Position numbers and translations under genes: made by a program. 64,000 nucleotides of DNA, from assembly GCF_001182825.2 (NCBI RefSeq), contig NZ_LFYO02000002.1, forward strand, positions 496,001 to 560,000. The letters run 5' to 3'. Position 1 is the stretch's first letter. The number at the start of each line of letters is the position of its first letter. The notes under the pieces are model-generated. The model had not been told where the DNA came from and ran no database searches. It worked only from the letters and a program-made list of their open reading frames with translations. Below are positions 18,831 through 27,308 of this stretch, piece by piece. Source of the DNA: Streptococcus sp. X13SY08. Lineage in GTDB: Bacteria > Bacillota > Bacilli > Lactobacillales > Streptococcaceae.

Positions 18831-19738
18831 CTTTTTTCTACCTCAACTTTTTTATAAGTTTCTTTAATAAAATCTCTACTTGCCAAATCATCTGAGAAGG
18901 TCGTCGCTGTTCCACACGCCACACCCCATTTGAGCGCCTCAAGCGGATCTTTTGTTTCCACATATTTTCCTGTAAATCCTGCTACCATGGAATCTCCTGC
19001 TCCAACAGAATTTTTGACTTGCCCTTTTATGGGTTTAGCAAAATAGCTAGCTTCTTTGGTCACTAATAGTGCGCCATCTCCCGCCATAGAAATCAGAGCA
19101 TATTGCGTTCCCATTTCCAATAATTTCCGAGCGTATCTTTCGATGTCATCCAAACCAGCTAACTTGACCTTGAAAATGGACTCCAATTCATGGTTATTTG
19201 GTTTGACCAAGAGAGGATTGAAAGCCAAGGAGTCCAGCAAAGTTTGTCCTTCAAAGTCACAAACGACTTGTGCTCCCGATTCTTTGGCTAGTGGAATCAA
19301 ACGTTTGTAAACTTGATTACCGAGATTAGCTGGCGCTGATCCCGCAAAGACAACCACATCGCCTTCCTCCAAATGAGATAAAATTGCTGCTAATTCTGCT
19401 AATTTTTCATCTGAAATATAGGGACCAGTTCCATTGATTTCGGTTTCTACATCAGCCTTGATTTTAACGTTGATGCGCGTGTCTTCTTCCACTTCGACAA
19501 AGTGGCTAGCAATCCCTTCACTCAATAAGCTATTGTGAATAAAATTGCCTGTAAAGCCGCCGATAAAGCCAGTTGCTGTTGTTGGAATCTCAAGACGTCT
19601 TAAAATCCGGCTAACGTTGATACCCTTGCCACCAGCGTATTTATCATCACTATCCATACGATTGACACTGCCCGCCTTAATATGGTCAAGTCGTACAATA
19701 AAGTCAACCGCTGGATTCAAGGTTACGGTATATATCAT
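18827..19738 (-). CDS. fruK: 1-phosphofructokinase
   Basis: Converts fructose-1-phosphate to fructose-1,6-bisphosphate. The 303-residue PfkB-family protein has GGKGINVSRIL near residue 38 and the catalytic/anion-hole motif VGAGDSMVAGF near residue 250. It lies between fruR and fruA with four-base overlaps on both sides, the standard fru operon. Length is normal. Confidence 0.97.
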   Translation of the reverse strand: MIYTVTLNPAVDFIVRLDHIKAGSVNRMDSDDKYAGGKGINVSRILRRLEIPTTATGFIGGFTGNFIHNSLLSEGIASHFVEVEEDTRINVKIKADVETEINGTGPYISDEKLAELAAILSHLEEGDVVVFAGSAPANLGNQVYKRLIPLAKESGAQVVCDFEGQTLLDSLAFNPLLVKPNNHELESIFKVKLAGLDDIERYARKLLEMGTQYALISMAGDGALLVTKEASYFAKPIKGQVKNSVGAGDSMVAGFTGKYVETKDPLEALKWGVACGTATTFSDDLASRDFIKETYKKVEVEKR

Positions 19739-20485
19739 CCTTCCATTACCCTCGTTTTCTTCTTTAATTTTTTAAGCAAATTAGATTCTGATGAGCTCGT
19801 GCTCGTAATCAAGTGAACTTTAGTAACAGGCGCTACTTTGACAAATGAATAGGCACCGATTTTTGATTGATCCACCAAGATGTAAGCATCTTTAGAATTA
19901 TCAATCACCGTCTGCTTGATGGCTGCTTCTTCGACATCAGGCGTTTTAAGGTAATGTTCATCCACCCCATTCATCCCCCAAAATGCCTTGTCAAAATTCA
20001 ATTGACGTAGTTGTTGAACAGCTACTGCCCCAACAGATGCATCCGTAGATTGCTTGACCGCTCCACCAATGATAATGGTTGGGATTCTTTGTTCCACCAA
20101 TTTGGTGGCATGGTGAATAGAATTCGTTACAACCGTTTATTCGTCTTCCGACCAAACCAGTAATCAGCATCTCTGTTGTCGTCCCAGCATCCAAAAAAAT
20201 CACATCGCCCTCTTCCACAAGTTGGCAGGCAAGTTCAGCTAATCGGCTTTTTTCTTGCACGTTTTTGACAGATTTTTGCTCAATAGATTCTTCTATTTGC
20301 AGATGAGATAAGCTTTCGACTCCGCCATGAACCCGTCTGAGACGACCACGGGCCTCTAGCTCATCTAAATCCCTTCGGATTGTGGATTCGGAAGTGTGCA
20401 ACAATGCTACCAAATCTTCTAGTTTGACAAAAGTATCAGATTTCACTTTTTCCAATATGATTTGCTTGCGTTCTGATTTTAAAAT
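19735..20485 (-). pseudogene. fruR: DeoR-family fructose operon repressor, frameshifted, start codon altered
   Basis: A DeoR-type repressor that senses fructose-1-phosphate. The winged helix is clear (LVALLHTSESTIRRDLDELEARGRLRRVHGG) and the sensor domain follows (EEGDVIFLDAGTTTEML). After a GGAGGTGG site the expected start codon reads ATT (20485-20483) before LKSERKQIILEKV; a TTG 30 bases on is the next possible start. Near 20130 one extra A shifts the frame; the rest reads TVVTNSIHHATKLVEQRIPTIIIGGAVK to the normal end. Both changes look minor, so the gene is probably functional in the organism. Confidence 0.85.
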
Positions 20486-20497
20486 AAAACCACCTCC

Positions 20498-20511
20498 TGC
20501 AATCGTTTACA
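20498..20511 (-). promoter_or_regulatory. CcpA cre site in front of fruR
   Basis: TGTAAACGATTGCA matches the cre consensus TGWAANCGNTNWCA at 13 of 14 positions. It lies between the -10 box and the ribosome site, where bound CcpA would block transcription. Confidence 0.75.
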
Positions 20512-20517
20512 AATGCT

Positions 20518-20545
20518 ATTGTACCACATTTTCTTTCATTTTCAA
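20518..20545 (-). promoter_or_regulatory. Promoter of the fru operon
   Basis: TTGAAA (20545-20540) and TACAAT (20523-20518) with a 16-base spacer on the minus strand. The first FruR-type repeat overlaps the promoter. Confidence 0.65.
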
Positions 20546-20572
20546 TCAATATCATTCATTTTCTTTCATTTT
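20527..20572 (-). promoter_or_regulatory. Paired direct repeats, likely FruR operators
   Basis: The 16-base sequence CATTTTCTTTCATTTT (plus strand) occurs at 20527-20542 and again at 20557-20572, exactly 30 bases apart (about three helical turns). DeoR-type repressors often bind such repeated boxes. The first copy overlaps the spacer and -35 region. Confidence 0.65.
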
Positions 20573-20682
20573 TCTTCAAAAAAGAAACTGATACAAGAGT
20601 CTCAGCTTCCTCCTTTCTATTTCATTTTAATAACAGATTGCGTGGCATGAAATATACCTATAAATCACCTTTTTCACGCTAC

Positions 20683-20782
20683 TCAACTGTACGGCAGTGG
20701 GAGTAAAACAGTCTAGTAGACTGTTTTCGGTCAGGACTGAAAAATCGAATTTCTATGAAATGACTAATTTTTGTCTCACTCT
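20683..20782 (-). repeat. Dispersed intergenic repeat, copy A (3' of hisC)
   Basis: About 100 bases with a central palindrome AAAACAGTCTACTAGACTG (minus) and a conserved tail ending GTGAGACAAAAAT next to the hisC stop. It matches a second copy at 25921-26039 almost throughout, apart from about 20 bases present only in the second. Position directly after a stop codon in both cases suggests a terminator-like role. Confidence 0.7.
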
Positions 20783-21852
20783 CCTAAATGATGTTGCTGA
20801 GCAACTTCTCGAATAATAGACTTCATCTGATCTATTTCATCTTCTCGTCCAATTCCCATGCGGATATAATTGGACATAGGGCCTTGTTTATAGTATTTAA
20901 ATGCAAAGTCTGCATCTTGCCCTGCTTGAAAAATTTCTTCTGCAAAAGATGCTGTAAAGCTGACAAAATTCGTTTGGCTTGGAAGCACCGTTACATCTGC
21001 TAGATTCGCCAAAAAGTCCATAAAATCATCACGAATAGTACAAATTTGCTTGACAGACTCTTCTACTTTGTCTCGGTGGGCCAGCGCGGCATTTCCAATA
21101 TAAGCCACCAGATTAGACATACTATACGGAGGCAAAATGCGATCTAATTCCCTCGCTAGACGATTATTAGAAATGGCAAACCCAAGACGCAATCCAGCTA
21201 GTGAAAAAGCTTTAGACAAAGTACGTAAGACGATGAGATTGTCTACTTTGTCTGTCAAATCAGCCATAGAAATCGAATTTGAGAACTCGATGTAGGCTTC
21301 ATCAATGACCACAAGTCCATCAAACCCAGATACAATTTCTTCCAATTTTTTTCGGTCATAGGAAACTGAAGCTGGATTATTTGGGTTAGATAAGAGAATC
21401 ATTTTTGCATTGACTTTCTTGGCATAGGCAAGTAGAGGTTTTGGATCAAAATCTGGACGACCATTTGTCCATTCTAGAGAAAAAGTCTCCATATGCGAAC
21501 CATGTAAATCATTGTGTATCCCATACATGAAAAAATCAGGACTCAAGGTCAGTAGAATGTCGTCGTGATTGAGAAAACCAGTAATAATCTGTCCAATCAA
21601 CATATCAGAGCCGACACCTTGAACCACTTGATTGGGCTCGACACCGACATACTGCGCATAGGTCGCAATCAATTCCGCATATTTATTGTCACCGTAGTAA
21701 GAAAGAACTGCCGGATCCACCTCTTTCAAGACTTCCTTGGTCAAGAATCCCCAATCCATGAGACGATTCTCATTATCTCCTAAATTGTGCTCAACCACCT
21801 TATGTACCTTATAGGTCTGAAAATGTCCTAAATTTTTTCGTACTTCAACCAT
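20776..21852 (-). CDS. hisC: Histidinol-phosphate aminotransferase-like PLP enzyme
   Basis: A class I/II aminotransferase of the HisC type: 358 residues, with SNPNNPASVSYD near residue 155, DEAYIEF near 190 and the PLP lysine in LRTLSKAFSLAGLRLGFAI near 212. HisC converts imidazole-acetol phosphate to histidinol phosphate. No other his gene is nearby, so it may serve another substrate such as aromatic 2-oxo acids. The start has a strong AAAGGAGG upstream. Confidence 0.85.
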   Translation of the reverse strand: MVEVRKNLGHFQTYKVHKVVEHNLGDNENRLMDWGFLTKEVLKEVDPAVLSYYGDNKYAELIATYAQYVGVEPNQVVQGVGSDMLIGQIITGFLNHDDILLTLSPDFFMYGIHNDLHGSHMETFSLEWTNGRPDFDPKPLLAYAKKVNAKMILLSNPNNPASVSYDRKKLEEIVSGFDGLVVIDEAYIEFSNSISMADLTDKVDNLIVLRTLSKAFSLAGLRLGFAISNNRLARELDRILPPYSMSNLVAYIGNAALAHRDKVEESVKQICTIRDDFMDFLANLADVTVLPSQTNFVSFTASFAEEIFQAGQDADFAFKYYKQGPMSNYIRMGIGREDEIDQMKSIIREVAQQHHLGE

Positions 21853-21893
21853 TCCAGCCTCCTTTTTATCTTTTGTTCAGAAAAAAGTCTGAA

Positions 21894-22619
21894 TTAGTTC
21901 AAACTTTCTTCTTTTATTTTTTCAAATAGCAGAGCTTCTTCCTCTGTAAAGTTGTAATGTTCTAGCAGGTCTGGACGACGCTTATAGGTCTTACGCAAAC
22001 TTTCTTCCAAACGCCATTTTCGAATATTTTCATGATGACCACTCATCAAAACATCCGGCACAAGCATACCGCGAAAATCATAGGGACGCGTGTATTGAGG
22101 ATATTCCAAAAGTCCTGATGAAAAACTATCATCCCGATGACTGACTTCCTTACCAATGACTTCTGGAATCAGACGAACGGTCGCATCCACCATGGTCATG
22201 GCAGCCAGTTCGCCCCCCGTCAAGACAAAGTCTCCTAAGGAAATCTCATCCGTTACCAGCGTTTTTATTCGTTCGTCGTAGCCCTCGTAGTGTCCACAGA
22301 TGAAAATGAGTTCTTCTTCCTGCGCCAATTCTTCCGCATAGCTTTGGTCAAAAGTACGACCAGCTGGATCCAGCAAGATAACGCGAGGATTCTTGGCATC
22401 TATTTGTTCAATAGTATCGAAAATGGGCTGCGCGCGCAACAACATACCTTGACCACCACCATATGGTTCATCATCTACATGGCGAGCCTTCTCTGCATGT
22501 TCACGAAAATTATGGTAATTGATGTCTAGCAACCCTTTTTCTTTTGCCTTTCCCACAATAGAATGCTCCAGAGGGGCAAACATCTCCGGAAAGAGCGTCA
22601 GAATATCAATTTTCATCAT
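21894..22619 (-). CDS. trmD: tRNA (guanine-N1)-methyltransferase
   Basis: Makes m1G37 in tRNAs that read CNN/CGG-type codons, preventing +1 slippage. The 241 residues start [13 protein letters not shown] and carry the SPOUT knot motif [13 protein letters not shown] and [13 protein letters not shown]. The gene overlaps rimM by 14 bases and follows it as in most Firmicutes. Confidence 0.96.
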   Translation of the reverse strand: MMKIDILTLFPEMFAPLEHSIVGKAKEKGLLDINYHNFREHAEKARHVDDEPYGGGQGMLLRAQPIFDTIEQIDAKNPRVILLDPAGRTFDQSYAEELAQEEELIFICGHYEGYDERIKTLVTDEISLGDFVLTGGELAAMTMVDATVRLIPEVIGKEVSHRDDSFSSGLLEYPQYTRPYDFRGMLVPDVLMSGHHENIRKWRLEESLRKTYKRRPDLLEHYNFTEEEALLFEKIKEESLN

Positions 22620-23124
22620 CTAATCCTTCCAAAAGCTCTACATCCACACGATTACCAGTCACGTCAACATTAAGAACCACTGGCGGAATATAAGGCAAGA
22701 GCAGATCTTTCTTCCCTTTACGTTTGACTACCCAAACATCGTTGGCACCAGGTTGGAGAATTTCCTTAATCTGCCCGATAAGAACATCACCTTCATAGAC
22801 ATCAAGTCCAATAATCTCGTGGTAGTAAAATTCATCCTCATCCAAATCAGACAAATCTTCCTCCGCGACTTTGAGAGACATCCCCTTGTATTTCTCTACA
22901 TCATTGATATGGTAAAGCCCCTTAAACTTGACAATATCAAAATTCTTCTGTTTTCGATGGGTAGCGACTTCTACTTCCATAACAAACTGGTCTTTGGCAT
23001 CGAAAATAGACAGCTTACTCCCTTTTTTAAAACGCTCTTCTGTAAAATCCGTCACACTCATGACCCGCAATTCCCCATGCAGTCCTTGCGTATTGACGAT
23101 TTTTCCCACATTAAAATAATTCAT
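22606..23124 (-). CDS. rimM: Ribosome maturation factor RimM
   Basis: A 172-residue 16S maturation factor that binds S19. It has the N-terminal [15 protein letters not shown] barrel and the C-terminal PRC-like region ([44 protein letters not shown]). It is usually preceded by khpA; here a surface-protein gene and a terminator lie between. Confidence 0.95.
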   Translation of the reverse strand: MNYFNVGKIVNTQGLHGELRVMSVTDFTEERFKKGSKLSIFDAKDQFVMEVEVATHRKQKNFDIVKFKGLYHINDVEKYKGMSLKVAEEDLSDLDEDEFYYHEIIGLDVYEGDVLIGQIKEILQPGANDVWVVKRKGKKDLLLPYIPPVVLNVDVTGNRVDVELLEGLDDEN

Positions 23125-23213
23125 TTCTGATTTTCTCTCAATTCCTAAAACAATTTGACTTTATTTTAACATTTTCACTGACTTTTCACAAGAAATGGAA
23201 AATAGCAATCCTA

Positions 23214-23243
23214 ACAAAAACCCCCGACTGGCTAGGTCGAGGG
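23214..23243 (-). terminator. Terminator of the LPXTG gene
   Basis: CCCTCGAC and GTCGGGGG form a GC-rich stem followed by TTTTTG on the minus strand. It isolates rimM-trmD from the gene upstream. Confidence 0.85.
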
Positions 23244-23264
23244 AAATCTATGATCACGAATGGT

Positions 23265-24160
23265 TTATTTTTTGAGCATACCTTTTGCTCGAAGGGAAAG
23301 CATAAAGCCTACCACGCTTGCTAAAGTAATTCCTAAAAGATTCCAGACAACAGATGTCGTTTCACCTGTTGATGGCAATGCTTTCTTTCCATCTTTTGGT
23401 GTGACTTTAGTAGCGGTTGCGGAAGCAGCATTTGCGCTAGCTTTTTCCTCTGAAGCTTCTACCTTATCGGCTGAGTCAATGTCAGATTTACTGTCTTTGT
23501 CCTCAGATTTAGCTAGGATTTGGTCCGCTTTCAAATAAGCGCTGATGTCATCACCAGGCATGATTTGCCCGAGTGCTTTGTTATTGACTTCGTAAGTATA
23601 GAATGTACCGTCCATCAATTCTTTTGTAAACTTGGCAACACCATCCACACCCGTTGTAATGGTTTCTATCACGCGACCATTTTGAGTTTTCAAGGTAACT
23701 GTTTGATCTTTGAGAGGTTCACCATCTTCATTTCGCACAGTAATAATAGCTGCTTGTTTGCTATAAGTAGGATTGCCTACACCTTGACCTTTTGCGGTGA
23801 AGCTAGCAAATAATTGACTACCAGCTTCGCTAGTTCTTAGGGTGTAACCCTGTACAATACCATTCACTGTAACACTAATACTGTGATTAGTTGGAAGTGC
23901 GGAAAAGACTGCTTGTCCCTTGTCATTAGTCGTCACAGTTTCAATCGGTTGATTTCCACTAGTAGTATCTGAAACAAGCACAGACTTACCTGCAAGAGCC
24001 AGACTATTTTCATCAACAACTGTTGCTACAAAACGGAATGTCCCAGTCGTTTCTGAAACTGCAGGTGTCTCCGCAGCGATAACGGTAGGCTGTCTACGAC
24101 TGTCAAAGATGCTGCCATCAATACAGAACTTGCTGCTAAAGCAATATGAGATTTTTTCAC
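23265..24160 (-). pseudogene. LPXTG cell-wall-anchored surface protein with Cna/SpaA-like repeats, frameshifted; zinc-box controlled
   Basis: A GTG start at 24160 gives a signal peptide (VKKSHIALAASSVLMAASLTVV). Near 24090 the frame shifts by one base; the other frame continues PTVIAAETPAVSETTGTFRFVATVVDENSLALAGKSVLVSDTTSG. Two Ig-like segments with the pattern of Cna B/SpaA domains follow (TTNDKGQAVFSALPTNHSISVTV; TTGVDGVAKFTKELMDGTFYTYEV). Then come an acidic, Ala/Ser-rich spacer and the sorting signal LPSTG, a hydrophobic stretch and a basic tail (RAKGMLKK). About 298 residues in all. It should be attached to peptidoglycan by sortase A. Two AdcR-type boxes sit in its 5' region. Function is unknown; adhesion or zinc-limited surface roles are guesses. 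Confidence 0.82.
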
Positions 24161-24177
24161 TTTTGTACCCCTTTTAT

Positions 24178-24218
24178 TTAACTAGTTAATTAAGTGCGCA
24201 AAATAATTAACCGGTTAA
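24178..24218 (-). promoter_or_regulatory. Two AdcR-type zinc boxes upstream of the LPXTG gene
   Basis: TTAACTAGTTAA (24178-24189) and TTAACCGGTTAA (24207-24218) are perfect palindromes matching the AdcR consensus TTAACYRGTTAA, with centres 29 bases apart. They lie just downstream of the predicted promoter, where zinc-loaded AdcR would repress. AdcR controls zinc uptake and some surface proteins in streptococci. Confidence 0.8.
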
Positions 24219-24230
24219 GGTTATAGAATG

Positions 24231-24259
24231 AGTTTAACAAGGACAAAAGGAAATGTCAA
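24231..24259 (-). promoter_or_regulatory. Promoter of the LPXTG gene
   Basis: TTGACA (24259-24254) and TAAACT (24236-24231) with a 17-base spacer. The first AdcR box begins 12 bases after the -10. Confidence 0.7.
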
Positions 24260-24303
24260 CCGTTTTTTAAAAAAAGATGTTGAGAATGAATTCTTTTTAA
24301 ACA

Positions 24304-24333
24304 ATCAAAAAAAGCCAAGACGAATCTCAGCTT
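24304..24333 (-). terminator. Terminator after khpA
   Basis: A nine-base-pair stem (24312-24320 with 24325-24333) closed by a UUCG tetraloop on the minus strand and followed by TTTTTTT. It ends the rpsP-khpA transcript before the LPXTG gene. Confidence 0.85.
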
Positions 24334-24338
24334 CTCCT

Positions 24339-24578
24339 TTATTTTTCATCAATCACAAGACGTACTTTTTTATCATTTGTAGGGACAGAATAAACAATCG
24401 TACGAATCGCAGAAATGGTACGACCTTTCCGACCGATTACACGACCGATATCAGACTGATCCAAGTCCAAATGGTACTCCAAGAATTCAGGTGTATCAAC
24501 GATTTTAATCGTCAAGCTATCTGGCTGTGAAATCAATGGTTTCACAATGGCGATAATAAGATTTTCAATCATGTCCAT
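24339..24578 (-). CDS. khpA: KH-domain RNA-binding protein KhpA
   Basis: A 79-residue single KH-domain protein (YlqC family) with the RNA-contact loop [12 protein letters not shown] near residue 47. In streptococci KhpA pairs with KhpB/EloR and affects cell division and elongation. It follows rpsP as expected. The ATG at 24578 (MDMIENLI) is used; a start two codons on is also possible. Confidence 0.93.
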   Translation of the reverse strand: MDMIENLIIAIVKPLISQPDSLTIKIVDTPEFLEYHLDLDQSDIGRVIGRKGRTISAIRTIVYSVPTNDKKVRLVIDEK

Positions 24579-24606
24579 AAGTATGTCTCGCTCTCGCTTT
24601 TAGTGA

Positions 24607-24879
24607 TTATTTAGAAAATTTAGCGTCGTGGAATTTTTTCAATACGCCTTCTTTTGAAAGGATGTTGCGAACTGTATCAGATGGTTGTGCACCTTTAGCC
24701 AACCAGTCAAGGATACGATCTTCTTTCAATGTTACTTGATTTTCAGCAACAAGTGGGTTGTAAGTTCCAATTGTTTCGATGAAACGACCATCACGTGGTG
24801 CACGTGAGTCTGCAATGTTGATACGGTAGAAAGGTTTTTTCTTAGAACCCATACGAGTCAAACGGATTTTTACTGCCAT
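24607..24879 (-). CDS. rpsP: 30S ribosomal protein S16
   Basis: A 90-residue protein starting [35 protein letters not shown], the S16 signature, and of normal length. It is first in the rpsP-khpA unit with a strong promoter upstream. Intact. Confidence 0.97.
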   Translation of the reverse strand: MAVKIRLTRMGSKKKPFYRINIADSRAPRDGRFIETIGTYNPLVAENQVTLKEDRILDWLAKGAQPSDTVRNILSKEGVLKKFHDAKFSK

Positions 24880-24944
24880 TTTGTAAAGTCTCTTTTCTTT
24901 AGTTTAATTTCATTTTGGTAATAGCTCAGCTATTTACCTTAACT

Positions 24945-24972
24945 ATTATAACACAAAAAAATAGACTGTCAA
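24945..24972 (-). promoter_or_regulatory. Promoter of rpsP-khpA
   Basis: TTGACA (24972-24967) and TATAAT (24950-24945), both perfect, with a 16-base spacer. The -35 box lies inside the 3' arm of the upstream terminator. Confidence 0.85.
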
Positions 24973-24992
24973 GTTTTTTTCTTGACAGTCTA
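24962..24992 (-). terminator. Terminator upstream of rpsP, overlapping its promoter
   Basis: TAGACTGTCAAG and CTTGACAGTCTA form a perfect 12-base-pair stem, followed by TTTTTTT on the minus strand. It ends transcription from the methyltransferase gene. Confidence 0.85.
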
Positions 24993-25061
24993 AAAATTTT
25001 TTACTTCACTGAATCCTGATAACTTATATCGTTTTGCTTGCTATCTATCTGCACTATCATC

Positions 25062-25845
25062 CTATTCACATTTAACCTCTGTCAATAAACTTCCATTTAA
25101 TCTCATCACACCATAGTGAAATTTCTGATTGGGACGCACCAAGCGCTCAAAGACAAATTCTTCAAATACTTTGTCACGAAAATGAGCTTTGACAATAATC
25201 TTTTCTCTTGCTACACGCTTGGCTTCTGCTATCATTTCTTGAGTTAGCTTCTGCTGATTTGCTAGCTCAATGAGACCGTCTAGATTAGTTGATTCAGTAA
25301 TCTTTTCTGAAAACATAGGATCAAAATAGAGGACATCATAGGCATTGTTCTTAGCAGATTTAAGAAAATCAAGGCTGTCAGCGTGAATCGTTTTTATACT
25401 CTGCATTGCTTTATTCAGCTCAGGATTTCCACTATCAAAAGTGGCGAGTCCTCGTGATATGATGAAATAAGTCAAAAATTGTGACTCTAAAGCGGTCACT
25501 TGATGACCAGCACTCGCCATAACCAGACTATCCGAGGCCATTCCCATTGTGCAATCCAATATTGTCTGGTGTTTTCGTCCAATGATTTCTAAGAGTGGAT
25601 CACGCGCAGACTTGATGCGCAACATGGCTGTATCTGGCTGGGTGAAAATAAAGACTGTGTCCACTCGCTTGTTCCAAGACCAAGCGATCCTTATAAACTA
25701 CTAAGATAGCATCCTTATTTTGTAAGAGTTTTTTGAGTGATTGCTTTTGGCGCTCTTGGTAAGGAATCCCGAGTTCCTGAGCATTTTTTTGCGCCACATC
25801 CACCAAGTCGGGAGCCATTCCCAGACTGGTGGTGATTGTAAGATG
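25062..25845 (-). pseudogene. Class I SAM-dependent methyltransferase (RsmJ/YpiP-like), frameshifted
   Basis: The upstream frame reads TTSLGMAPDLVDVAQKNAQELGIPYQERQKQSLKKLLQ...LVVYKDRLVLEQASGHSLYFHP and the downstream frame DTAMLRIKSARDPLLEIIG...ILDCTMGMASDSLVMASAGHQVTALE, containing the SAM-binding loop, then DVLYFDPMFSEK. They are joined across a four-base tandem duplication (CCAGCCAG near 25650) that breaks the frame. No clear start codon is seen above 25845. The family includes the 16S m2G1516 methyltransferase RsmJ, but the Firmicute branch is not well characterised. Confidence 0.72.
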
Positions 25846-25920
25846 ATCTAGAAAATGTTCAACACAGTGATGGATTGGAAATTCTCATCCCTTACGCTAC
25901 AAGAGATAGTGCCCTCTTAA

Positions 25921-26039
25921 TCAACTGTGCAGAGGTGGGAGTAAAACGGTCTAGTAGACTGTTTTAGGTCAATATCCGAAATTGAAAAAGTACTAAAAAT
26001 CGAATCTCTACGAAATGACCGATTTTTGTCTCACTCTCT
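25921..26039 (-). repeat. Dispersed intergenic repeat, copy B (3' of the metallo-hydrolase gene)
   Basis: Same element as at 20683-20782. It has the core palindrome around GTCTAGTAGAC flanked by AAAAC and GTTTT, and the conserved tail GAAATGACCGATTTTTGTCT. It sits directly after a minus-strand stop codon, as does copy A. Confidence 0.7.
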
Positions 26040-26043
26040 CTCA

Positions 26044-26682
26044 TTATTGATTCAATTCAAATTCAATAGATTGACCAGGTTGCAAACCATAGACAGTCGC
26101 GTCAATTTCCTTAGCTAATTGCTCAAAGGTTTTAAGAGAGAATTCCCGTCCCATGTCATTCAAAATCAAATCATGATTGGGTAATATAAAACGCGGCTTA
26201 TAGTTACGTAAATAAGTCTGAATATCCCTTGTTTTGACCCAAGGCGCAGCCATTGGCAATAGAACAGCAGGACTATCCTCAATTTTGGGAAGAGCATCCC
26301 CTGGATGAAGAAGAAAATCATTGATGAGATAGCCGACATTTTCAATAGGATCATCCGCTAGGTTGGCAATGTCCTGAAACTGTCCATGGACGGAAATTCG
26401 AGCATCACCGACAGAAAAATCGTCTCCCTCTTTGGCAATCGTTACTGGAAAATCTACGTCATCAGCAAAACTTGACGGTCCAAAAACTTTTATATGTGGC
26501 TTTTTCTCTACTAATTTTTTGATTCGTTCTTGATCTACATGGTCAAAATGATGATGAGTAATCAAAATAGCATCTGCTTGGTCAAGTGAATCAGGTATTC
26601 CGAATTCTCCTGGATCAATGATGATTCGTGTCTCATCCACAAGAACTTCCACACAAGCATGTATATGTCGAATGATTTTCAT
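26044..26682 (-). CDS. Metallo-beta-lactamase-fold metal-dependent hydrolase
   Basis: A 212-residue MBL-fold protein of the UPF0173/YtkL type. Metal ligands are in ILITHHHFDHVD (HxHxDH pattern), GYLINDFLLHPGDAL and ILPNHD. It is close to the esterase gene (16 bases), so may belong to the same transcript. Substrate is unknown. Confidence 0.85.
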   Translation of the reverse strand: MKIIRHIHACVEVLVDETRIIIDPGEFGIPDSLDQADAILITHHHFDHVDQERIKKLVEKKPHIKVFGPSSFADDVDFPVTIAKEGDDFSVGDARISVHGQFQDIANLADDPIENVGYLINDFLLHPGDALPKIEDSPAVLLPMAAPWVKTRDIQTYLRNYKPRFILPNHDLILNDMGREFSLKTFEQLAKEIDATVYGLQPGQSIEFELNQ

Positions 26683-26697
26683 ATTCTCACTCCTTGC

Positions 26698-27299
26698 CTA
26701 TTTTAAATGTTTCAACCAATCCTTAGCAACCTCTAAAGCTTGGAGGCTGACTTCATGGCTTCGTCCCCAGAAAATGTCAACTTCTGCATGGCGTTCTTCA
26801 AATATCTCTACCACACGCTTACTCTCTGATAATGGAACAATTGGATCCACTTCTCCGAGGGATAAAAATACCTTAGTATGCTGTTTTCCCTCTTGCAAAT
26901 GAGTAACATCTACAGGATACATGGGTGAAAAAAGCATAGCCTTTTGAAAGGGAGATTGGTCTTGTAGGAGCAGATTGACGGCCATATTGGCACCATTTGA
27001 AAAACCAACCAAGATCATCTCCGACAAGTCTACATCCTCTTGTTTAGCCAGCTTTGTCAGAAACTGCATCAACTTCAAGCCACGTGCATGCAAACCTTCC
27101 ACATCATACTGCCCTTCTGCCAGACGTTTGAAAAAGCGCAACATTCCCTGTTCATTCACGTCACCTCGCAAGCTGATGACACTTGCTTCCGTATTTAAAA
27201 ATGCGCGATAGGCAACAAATTCTCCTCGTCCCCACCCGTTCCATGCAAGAGGACAAAGGTAGGTACTCCATGCTTTCCTTTTTGAAAAATATATTCCAT
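26698..27299 (-). pseudogene. Alpha/beta-hydrolase esterase (MhqD/carboxylesterase-like), one-base frameshift
   Basis: The ATG at 27299 starts MEYIFQKGKHGVPTFVLLHGTGGDEENLLPIAHF, the oxyanion part of an alpha/beta hydrolase. A T-run one base short causes a stop; the other frame continues LNTEASVISLRGDVNEQGMLRFFKRLAEGQYD. It contains the nucleophile elbow VGFSNGAN and the end GRSHEVSLQALEVAKDWLKHLK with the catalytic His. About 200 residues. In Bacillus such esterases (MhqD) occur with MhqO-type dioxygenases in quinone-stress operons, and the neighbours here fit that. The lesion is likely a sequencing error. Confidence 0.8.
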
Positions 27300-27308
27300 T
27301 TTCTCTCC

